Shown one piece after another: positions 56,389 through 64,000 of a stretch of 64,000 bases of DNA. Made by a program: the position numbers and the translations under genes. The stretch comes from Podospora pseudoanserina (Eukaryota > Ascomycota > Sordariomycetes > Sordariales > Podosporaceae). Where the stretch lies: contig NC_085921.1 of NCBI RefSeq assembly GCF_035222485.1, positions 2,170,001 through 2,234,000 on the forward strand. The letters run 5' to 3'. The notes beneath the pieces were generated by a model. It ran no database searches, had not been told where the DNA came from, and worked only from the letters and a program-made list of their open reading frames with translations. Within the stretch, counting starts at the first letter, position 1, and the number at the start of each line of letters is the position of its first letter.

Positions 56389-57202
56389 TGCGCTGCCTTC
56401 GAAGCCTCGGGCAGCGCGCGTTTGAGGTTTGAAAGGGAAGCACGGTCCAACCCCCATCTCCTGGGCAGGCAGAACAACCAGAATTGAATACAGGCCGTCT
56501 GCCGCACCCAAATCGATCGGACTTTAGCGCTCAACTCCGCGGTTCCAAAGGCTCCCAACCGGGCACCCGAAAAAGATGGAAAAACGATTAACTTTTAGCT
56601 GAGCTTTTGGCCTCGAGGGGATCCCGGCTGCCCTTTATACTCCCCGCAGCTCCTCCCCCGTCACCGCCCACCACCGCCGGCCACAAGGCAGCAGCCCCAC
56701 CCCGATCGAACACGCCTCACACCTCACAACGCGAACTTGACGCCTGTTTAATTGATTTCTTATCGCTGATAACACAGACCATGCATCATGTCCCCATTCT
56801 CCCCTTTCATCGCCGCTCAATCGGGCAAAACAAAAACACAAAAGCTGTGGCAACCACAAAATTCCATCCCTGAACTGCAAAAGAAAAAAAAAACACGCCG
56901 AAAAGGCGGTAACACCGTGCCCTCATCATGCAACCCTTGACTATTTAGGGGCAAGTGCACACGCATCCCGGCGTGTCAGTCCCGATGGTCCGTAGGCCTG
57001 CGTGCATGCGTTGTGGTGGTGTCGTGTATGACTTGACTGCTATGTGGTGGCCGTGATGGCTCAAATAAGACTGCTCAACGAGTTGGAGCTGCTCTGTATA
57101 AGTTGGAAAAATATAGGGAGAGTATTCGGTTAGAGAAGAGTAACCTCATCAGTTACTTTAATCTTTTAGTAAATGAGGTATACACTACCTTATCCCTAGA
57201 AC

Positions 57203-57512
57203 CCATCCTCAAATCCCAAGCATCACCACTCCAAACACACTCCCTCTCAACACCTCCCCACCACTAACCACAACTCCCGTACTCCCACTCCCACTCCCCG
57301 TCCCCGTCGGCACCATCCCCCCCTCATTAACTCGTCGTCGCCATCCCCGCTGAATTCACCACCCTCCCCCCCCCCAACCCCTTCAACATCCCCGCCGCAC
57401 TCCTCAGCACCCCTCCCCTAGGATCGTCGTTGGCACACTGGTGCGATGACGACAGCCTGAAACGGTTGTTGTCCCGTTCGGCAATGCTGGAGAGAATATG
57501 CATGAAATTCAC
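57203..57512 (-). other. Possible small gene or exon with GPI-like end
   Basis: On the minus strand a 61-codon frame starts with ATG at 57512 and reads FRLSSSHQCANDDPRGG. In another frame, downstream sequence to about 57215 reads MVPTGTGSGSGSTGVVVSGG and ends in a hydrophobic FGVVMLGI before a stop. Small linker plus hydrophobic end is what GPI-anchored fungal proteins look like. The two frames would need an intron near 57340-57440, whose sites are poor, so this may be chance in G-rich sequence. Confidence 0.2.
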
Positions 57513-57980
57513 GAATCAAGGAGGACGGGGGTTCTTCCGGGGGAATTTGGAAAAACGACAATAGGATACCACTAAATCTATGGATCTGAGGAGAGCATAG
57601 TCCATGGCAAATGCGGCTTACACAGAGCCTTTAAGGTCACCAGCTTCGAGCACCACCATGTTGATATGATGAATTTTGGAATCTCTAAGTGTTGAGTGTA
57701 AAGGTGTAAAACAATTTAAATACATCTTGCACCTGTGAGTACGTGAGCGATTCCTACATAAAATGGTACCCAATATCTCTAACATGACGACGCCAGCGCC
57801 GAGTTGTGAACGAGGTTAGGAACAGCAGAAGATTCCACAACTGTACAGTTTCAGAACGTTAACCCCGTGGCGCACATATTCCCATGCTATCACTGTAAAG
57901 TATCCCGCCTATTGGCGCATAGAACCCCAGTTTCGTAATGACAGCTTCTAGAAACAGGAAAACCATGGCATGTTAATCAT

Positions 57981-58100
57981 AAGTCGTAAGTCGGTAAAAG
58001 TCGTTAGAATTCGGTATAAGTTGTCGTAAATCGGTAAAACGGTCGTGAATCAGTATATATCATCGTATGTCGTCATGAAGTGTCATAAAATCATAAAATA
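57981..58100. repeat. Degenerate tandem repeat of about 20 bases
   Basis: About six diverged copies of a GTCGTAAATCGGTAAAA-like unit in a row (GTCGTAAGTCGGTAAAA, GTCGTTAGAATTCGGTATAA, GTCGTAAATCGGTAAAA, GTCGTGAATCAGTATAT, and two weaker). The array starts 20 bases beyond the stop codon of the SPK-rich gene, so it probably lies in its 3' UTR. Confidence 0.75.
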
Positions 58101-58119
58101 AACAAAAATAAAAACATCA

Positions 58120-59526
58120 TCAAGACTGAGATCCCCTCCTCGCAAACAACCCCCAGAATCTGCCCTTTTCCTTGACCTCGACCGTATATGGCTTCAGCGG
58201 GAAAACAGGCTTGATGTTGTACTCGTCTTCTTCTTCCTCGCTTGGCGAGCCAGTGGTGGTGATGTACAGGGATCTGTGACTTGGCTGCCATTTCCGCTGA
58301 GGAATCTCACCAAGCTTGGTGCTGTCGGAGGAGAAGGACATGATGGATATCCGGTTGGGGGATGTCCTGGGGTGGAGGGAGGACGAGGGGCTGAGTCTTG
58401 GAATCGCGGCCATGGCAAAGTGAGCATCTGCAGTGATTGCTTCGATAGAGCTTGGAGAAGCTGGTGGTGGTAGGGCGGGTTGTAATTTTGGTGAAGATGG
58501 TAGCTTTGGTGAGGATGGAGGTTTTTGCGAACTCGCTGACTTAGGTGGTGCCGTTGAACTTCTTGGTGAATGTTTTTCCGCGTGTTTTACTGAGCCCTTC
58601 CTCGGTAGCTTTGATAATGCTTTTGAGTTTTTTGGTGAGGCCGGTGTTGGCTTTGGCGAGGCTGGTGTCAATTTTGGTGATTTTGGCGTTGGCTCTGGTG
58701 ATGGCGAAGTCATCTTTGGTGACGGTGTTGCTAGTTGTGGGTCTTTTGGAGTTGCAGATTTTAGCTCGCTGCTGGACGATCTCTTTGATTTGCCATCCTT
58801 GATGTCCTTCTTGGGCTGGGGCAATGCTTTCTTGCTTGAGGAGCTCTTTTCTTGTTGGGCAGACACTCTCTTCGGTTTGGGCGCCTCGGGCGTCTTGGGT
58901 GACAGTTTGTGCCGGTGTGATGGTGACGTCGACAAAGAACCCGGAGAAGTTTTGGATGACTTCGACGACGATGACTTGGATGATGTCTTCGAAGCCTTCG
59001 ATGAAGTCCTTGAAGAATGGGAGGCCAATGAAGAACGAGACGGGCTACCAAGCCGTCGGGACAGGCCATCTATGGTCTTGATTGTCTCAAGTCTGGAAGC
59101 ATTGGAGAGACACATGAGTGACTCACAGTCCAGGTCAAGATTCTGCTTATGGCTAGAGATTCGCAGCAGGTTCTTGATAGCTTCTTTGAGTTTCCTCAAG
59201 ACACCGTCTACTGATGAGATGGCGCGGGCTATCACTAAGGTCAGTCATGCCACAATGCCGAGACCAAGTGGCGACATACCATCTCCTTTTCTGAAGCGGT
59301 TTCCAGACTGGCGAACTCTTGACGAATAGGCCTTCTCAACCAAGTCACGATCCGCCTTTAAAGACTCCCGCAGAACGGCTTGTTTGTCCTGAGAACAGAT
59401 CGCTGTCTCTGGTGTTGGGGTGGTTGAATTTGGCTCATCGCCCCGATGCCTGAAGGCCTTGAGCAAGGAAATGCAGTTTGAGTAAGTGTCCAGCAAGGCG
59501 TGGATGCTCTTGCCAAACGCCGCCAT
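58120..59526 (-). CDS. Ser/Pro/Lys-rich protein of unknown function
   Basis: Two exons, 59526-59280 and 59234-58120, 453 residues. The 45-base intron has donor GTATGT and acceptor TTAG. Residues 1-140 look folded and helical (FGKSIHALLDTYSNCISLLK, RAISSVDGVLRKLKEAIKNL), with one Cys pair. The layout recalls fungal N-terminal helical domains seen in STAND and related signalling proteins, but I cannot name the family. From about residue 145 the sequence is Ser/Lys and then SPK/TPK-rich (SPKLTPASPKPTPASPKNSK), like a histone H1 tail or a heavily phosphorylated linker. A conserved-looking end follows (EDEYNIKPVFPLKPYTVEVK, FWGLFARRGSQS). The divergent neighbour is ecm14. No membrane segment is seen. 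Confidence 0.7.
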
Positions 59527-60578
59527 GGCGTCAACTGAGATGCTTTGATGGTGGTTTGAAGATCATAAGATGGTAGTACAATGATGTAAGTTGATGATCC
59601 AAGCTCTACCAGCTGGGCGGCAGTATAACAGTCAAATATGGTCCCTGGGGTCAAAAATGAGGCTGGAAAGCGGGGCTACACCAGATATACCAGCAGTTGG
59701 ACAGCAATTTTCAGGTACCAAACTTCGTGTCTCTTGCCCTACCTTGGATCGGGTGTTTTAACTACTCCTGTAACCGCCGAGGGAACAGAACCTGCAGCCT
59801 GCGTCAGTTGAGATTCAACGACAGCCAATCATTTGCTAACGGGGGACGGGCATTCGTTAGATCAATATTCTCCAGTTAGTCAACGCTTTTTCTTTGATTT
59901 CTGCCCGTGATAGCCAGTTCGATTGCCTGAACGAAACCCATTAAGGGGATGACTGGGTTGAATAGATTCGACCTCAATTAAGCTCATGGCGCCGACGGCC
60001 GCGTAGTCAGATATGGGCAACCTACATGGTCGCTACTAACGGTCACCTCCACAGCCTCGCGGAGGCGGGGATGCCCTGATGGGATGCCCTGATGGGATCT
60101 TATGAGAGAGCGCTATTATGTTTGCTTGATCGCAATGAGATAGATGTTCAGTTTCTACTCACCTAAGAAAACGGTGTTGAGTGTTTTGAGATTTTCAGAA
60201 AGAAGATATCTTGGCACGCCAAGAAATGATGGTTGTGTGATTCCTCGTGTTGCCCAAGGTAGGTACCTACTGAACAGTTCTCGATCACCTAGAGTTTGGC
60301 GCATATGAATTACTTTTGACGCCTGTCAAGCAAATACCGTAGGTACGGACGTGTCGGGCTTCGGAATTAAAAAGAGGCACGCGTCTGCACTTACCCACGC
60401 TTTCCACTCGAAGGCCTCGCCAAGGCAGCCATGGCTGCTACCCCACGCACACCATGCAGGCCATTGTTCCAGGCCGGTGGCGATAACGCCATCCATTACT
60501 TTATCTCTTTAGAACCTCGACCCCAAATCTTCCCTCCTCCAGGCGCACCTCTACCCTAGCCGCCAACTACAACGAAAA
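59527..60578. promoter_or_regulatory. Divergent region between SPK-rich gene and ecm14
   Basis: About 1 kb. A direct repeat GGATGCCCTGATG occurs twice at 60069-60096. AGGTAGGTACCTACT near 60259 is partly palindromic. No gene is seen. Confidence 0.45.
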
Positions 60579-62239
60579 ATGCGATTACAACCACTAGCCC
60601 TCGCTTTTAGCCTCGCGCTGCCCGTCGATGCCGCTGCTGCTTGGATCGAACCCTCGCATCGGGACCACCAAGCCGGCCGCCTTCAGCACAGCAACGGCTA
60701 CCCTATTCTTAGATGGCTGCGTGATACCGCCGTCGAGGCCTTCTTCGGCAAGCAATTGAGAGATGACGACCTCGACACCTACGAAATCAACCCGGCTGTT
60801 GCCATGAGGCATGAGGGTGGCATCGTAGTTCGGTTCAACGCAACCACCTTGGAGCAGAAGCGCCTCCTCACTGACATAACCCGGACACTTCAAGCTTTCG
60901 ATATCTGGTCCATCTCGCACGACTACGTCGACGCACGAATATATAATGCCAAGATATATCTCAAGAAGATTGTCGACCAACTGCCAGATTCCATGAAGAA
61001 GCCAGAAATTATGATTTACGATCTGCCCGCCGCCATCTGGGCCACGTATCCCAAGAAGACTACTGGGGGATTCAGCTCGAGTTCCCTCGATGTACTGACG
61101 TCCAGGGAAGGAATGGGTAACCTATTCTTCAAGGATTATCAGAGGCTGTCGGTAAGTATTGGTGTCCGGGCGATCCCCACTTGATCAATAGTACTCACAC
61201 TTTTCAGGTCGTCACAAGCTGGATGCGGCTGCTGGAAGCCATGTTCCCATCGCTCACAGAGATGACGAGCATTGGGAAGTCATTCGAGGGGAGGGATATT
61301 CATGCCCTTCGTGTCGGCGCACGCAACGAAGAGGAAGAAGAGGGTGGTTCGAGGAAAGCCATACTTGTCACTGGAGGTCTCCATGGCCGTGAATGGATAT
61401 CAACCAGCACGGTTACATATCTGATGTGGTCCATGGTCACCGCCTACGACAAGGACCCAATGGTCACCAAGCTTCTCGATAAATTCGACATCATCTTCAT
61501 CCCTATCCTGAACCCCGACGGCTACGAATACACATGGCAGGAAGACCGGCTTTGGCGCAAATCGAGACAGGACACCGGTACAAGCTTTTGCTTTGGCATG
61601 GATCTTGACCACGCATTTGGCTATGAATGGGCCACGAATAACAAGGCGGGCCCATGCTCAGAGAACTACGGAGGCGATTCCCCCTTCCATGCCGTGGAAG
61701 CGTCGGAGCTGGCAAACTGGGCCAAGAATCAAACAGCTCAACATGGAGTCAAGTTTGTGGGTTTCCTCGACATGCACTCGTACTCGCAGCAGATCCTGTT
61801 CCCTTACTCTTATACCTGCGCTGCTCAGCCGCCCAACCTCGAAAACTTGATGGAACTTGGTGTTGGACTGGCAAAGGCCATACGGCTGTCGAGCGGGGAG
61901 GCGTACACAGTGACCTCTGCCTGTGAGAGTGCTACGGCATACCGAGGAAAAGACGACACCCGCGTGGAAGGCGGCGGTGGCTCGGCTATTGATTGGTTCT
62001 ACCATGAAATTGGAGCCAAATACAGCTACCAAATCAAGCTCCGCGATACTGGTAGCTACGGCTTTTTGCTACCGGCTGACCATATCGTGCCAACAGGCGA
62101 AGAAGTGCTCAATGCCCTCAAGTATTTCGGGGACTTTCTCCTCGGCAACAATGGCATTGAGAAGGGGGAGTTTGAGGGAAGCGAGCATGTCCAGAACCCG
62201 CCGGCCGATCAATGGAGTGATCTGAAGAGGCGGAGATAG
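60579..62239 (+). CDS. ecm14: ECM14, inactive M14 metallocarboxypeptidase
   Basis: Secreted or vacuolar cell-wall-biogenesis protein of the M14A carboxypeptidase family. Two exons, 60579-61151 and 61208-62239, 534 residues. The 56-base intron has donor GTAAGT and acceptor TCAG. A signal peptide covers about residues 1-20 (LQPLALAFSLALPVDAAAA). A prodomain follows to about 190. The zinc ligands are kept: His250 and Glu253 in GGLHGREWIS, and His381 in DMHSYSQQ. The catalytic Glu (Glu270 of carboxypeptidase A, in FELRDTG) is Lys468 here (YQIKLRDTGSYGFLLP). The substrate-binding Asn-Arg pair (144/145) is Asp-His (325/326). ECM14 orthologues are known pseudo-peptidases, so a binding role is expected rather than catalysis. 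A paired-Cys pattern suggests disulfides. Confidence 0.93.
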
Positions 62240-63532
62240 AGACTTGACGATTGCACAGGAGCGGCGTTATGGATGGGTATGGGCATGGGCATGGGCATGG
62301 GCATTGGCATTTTGTATCAGTGGTTTTTTAGGTTCCTTTTGGCAAAGCGTCTTGATGTGTATTTGCATAGCAGCTACAGAGTGATACAGCGATGCATTGG
62401 ATAACTTTATGCTTTTTTCCCCCCACATCACTTGCGGTCAGTCCACTGATTCTAGATTTAGCTTTTGCGTGTATCGGACAAGGCGACGGAGTTCTCGACG
62501 TTGGGCCCAAAAATAGAAAATTGGGAAAATGAAGCTTTCTCGTGAAGCTGGTCATTGGGTATATTGGATGGAGTCTTGCGAAATAAGAAGCTGGTAGCGC
62601 ACGAGGTGGTACCCGCCTGGTTCCATATCTTATCACCGGGGGGTTTGAACAGCTCACCAGGGAGTTGTCTCATCGTCGTGGGCGTGTCGCATGTTTTTTG
62701 GGGGGTTGAATTGGCTGGATTTCTTGCATAAGCCGAGCATACAGCTGAGCCCGAGAATAGAAAAGAGAGAATCATCATGGCATCAAAGAGCTATCTCCAT
62801 ATGACTTGCCCTGTGAAGCGTCAAGATAGGGCGAAAATAAGGTCTGGATAGCTTCAGGGGTGTTGCGTGTCTGCCCCGCGATCTGCAAATTATCATTTTA
62901 GAGCAGGGCAGGGATGGTCTGCAGGTGGCTGATTGGCTGGAGGGGGCTACAGGTGGGGGCCAAGCGCTCAGCTTGGAAGGAGCTGAGCCGGCGTCGGGTT
63001 GCGTCGTCTTCCAGAGACCTGCCCAGCCCACTGCAGCCCACCGAAGCCCACCTCCCACGCTTTCTCTGGGTCTCCCTTTTTGGGCCTGGCGCCGCTTTTG
63101 GTGCGGTCTTGGAAGCCCAGGAAGCCCCCAGACGCTCCCCCCGGGACATGCTGCCCTTGGCGAAGGAACAACCCAAACACCGTCCTTCTCATCTGCCCCT
63201 AGGACTCAACCACTCAGACGTTTTGTTCCCTATTCTCATTCTCACTCAGCTCAATCAATCTCTCCGCTGACAGAAGCGAAGCCAGCACCTTTCCTTCCTT
63301 ACTTTCAAGCTCGCACAGCTCTCGTTCACAGCACTTTCTCTACCGCGATTGAATGACGACGACGACTGACGGACCCGCCGAATTACGCTTAACTTAACGA
63401 TACGGATACCCGGTTGCGATTCTCATCACCACCCCAACACCAAGGCTCACGGCAGTGACGTGGGCCGGGCGACAACTTCTTACATCACGAATGGGAAAAC
63501 TATGACGAGCGCACACACGCCTACAACCCACC
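62240..63532. other. ecm14 3' flank and promoter of the right-edge gene
   Basis: 1.3 kb. A GGGCAT hexamer repeat lies at about 62275-62306, just after the ecm14 stop. The 63000-63360 part is C/T-rich and then A/C-rich, as expected for a promoter and 5' leader. No other gene is seen. Confidence 0.5.
62275..62306 (+). repeat. GGGCAT hexamer array
   Basis: About four copies of GGGCAT plus degenerate edges, 35 bases after the ecm14 stop codon, presumably in its 3' UTR. Confidence 0.85.
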
Positions 63533-64000
63533 ATGCCGTTTTTACGACGCCGCGGCAATGTTGGCAGTGAGACGGATATGAGACGGCACTCGCTGTTTGA
63601 CGCCCTGCCCGGTGTTCCCCCGTTGAAGGAGCCGCCCATCCGTGCCGAATCATCGACCTCGGACTTGCCCGCCGCCCTGACGTCGGTTGCAGAAGATGCT
63701 CCCGCACCGCCCTCTCCTGTTCCTCCCTCTCCTGCCTCGCCTACCTCGCCCATGGAGCTGCCCCGCGATAGCATCTCGGTGGCTTCGACCCACGCCCAGG
63801 AACAGCCTCGCGCCTCCGTCTCCCTTGCCCTGCCCGACGACTCCAACAAGCACCGGCGCTTCTCCATGCTGAGATTCCGTAATGCTTCCGACTCCCAGCT
63901 AGCAGCCAAGGCGAAATTGCACGCAGCGGCCGAGAAAGCTCCTCCCATGCCCCGCCGTACGTGCCATTCCGTTGCATTGCGCGAGCGCTCTGCCAGACAA
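63533..64000 (+). CDS. Partial Ser/Pro-rich protein, first exon only
   Basis: An ATG at 63533 opens a 141-codon frame that reads MPFLRRRGNVGSETDMRRHS, then LFDALPGVPPLKEPPIRAES and a Pro/Ser linker. A conserved-looking block follows (KHRRFSMLRFRNASDSQLAA), then a short helix and PPMPR. A donor GTACGT at 63957 ends the exon and the gene runs off the window. No signal peptide or membrane segment appears. Arg-rich start plus RFS...FRNASDSQ suggests a phosphorylated signalling protein, but I do not recognise the family. Confidence 0.6.
   Translation, partial: MPFLRRRGNVGSETDMRRHSLFDALPGVPPLKEPPIRAESSTSDLPAALTSVAEDAPAPPSPVPPSPASPTSPMELPRDSISVASTHAQEQPRASVSLALPDDSNKHRRFSMLRFRNASDSQLAAKAKLHAAAEKAPPMPRRTCHSVALRERSARQ

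Larger units (their letters stand above)
55835..58119. other. 2.3-kb region with short repeats and a possible small gene
   Basis: It holds the Ams2-like promoter and the 3' flank of the SPK-rich gene. A TGCCT pentamer array lies at 56364-56388, an A/T-rich patch at about 57085-57190, and a degenerate 20-base tandem repeat at 57981-58100. A possible secreted or GPI-type exon on the minus strand (57200-57512) is listed separately. Confidence 0.45.

Overview
The window is a gene-rich euchromatic segment from a filamentous ascomycete. Short spliceosomal introns of about 50-215 bases are common, with GTRNGT-type donors, CTAAC/CTGAC branch sites and CAG/TAG acceptors. Intergenic DNA is GC-balanced and pyrimidine-rich. 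The gene models (Ams2/Spt21-type GATA factor, Alb1, ECM14, long Rho-GAP, fungal Med19) fit a Sordariomycete, most likely Sordariales. That placement rests on protein resemblance from memory and no search was run. I find no recognisable transposon, virus-like copy, CRISPR array or rRNA gene.

Layout. 1-1.07 kb: unresolved edge sequence. 1.07-4.07 kb: a divergent pair of mitoribosomal large-subunit genes (mL38 and uL4m). 6.35-7.53 kb: Mediator subunit Med19/Rox3. 9.3-11.4 kb: alpha/beta hydrolase with a coiled-coil tail. 12.8-14.35 kb: Ser/Thr-rich single-pass membrane protein. 15.6-20.5 kb: large Rho-GAP. 21.4-23.1 kb: AMPK gamma (Snf4). 25.1-27.2 kb: Vac8. 27.9-30.1 kb: divergent IMP1-like inner-membrane protease and mitochondrial IF3. 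30.6-32.1 kb: eIF2B delta. 32.4-32.75 kb: small complex-I-like subunit. 33.4-36.1 kb: SHG1/BOD1-domain protein with a huge RS/RD tail. 36.7-38.25 kb: DMT-family (TPT/SLC35-like) transporter containing a 6-base microexon. 40.2-42.3 kb: membrane-anchored ubiquitin protease. 43.1-43.75 kb: Alb1. 44.19-44.30 kb: intron-containing tRNA-Phe. 45.3-46.6 kb: ATF/CREB bZIP. 49.2-49.8 kb: RPA3. 51.66-55.83 kb: Ams2/Spt21-like GATA factor. 58.1-59.5 kb: SPK-rich orphan. 60.6-62.2 kb: ECM14 pseudo-carboxypeptidase. 63.53 kb to edge: partial orphan gene.

The genes are mostly housekeeping and do not form one pathway. Five of about 22 act in mitochondria (mL38, uL4m, IMP1, mtIF3, complex I), and four of these sit in two divergent pairs with short shared promoters. 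Others form loose nutrient/stress (Snf4, eIF2B, Vac8, bZIP) and chromatin/transcription (Med19, SHG1-domain, Ams2) groups. I did not find a clear new defence or biosynthetic system. The most unusual observations are the 6-base microexon, the long-loop zinc finger split by an intron, the SHG1-RS fusion, and a symmetric four-copy repeat just upstream of the bZIP gene.
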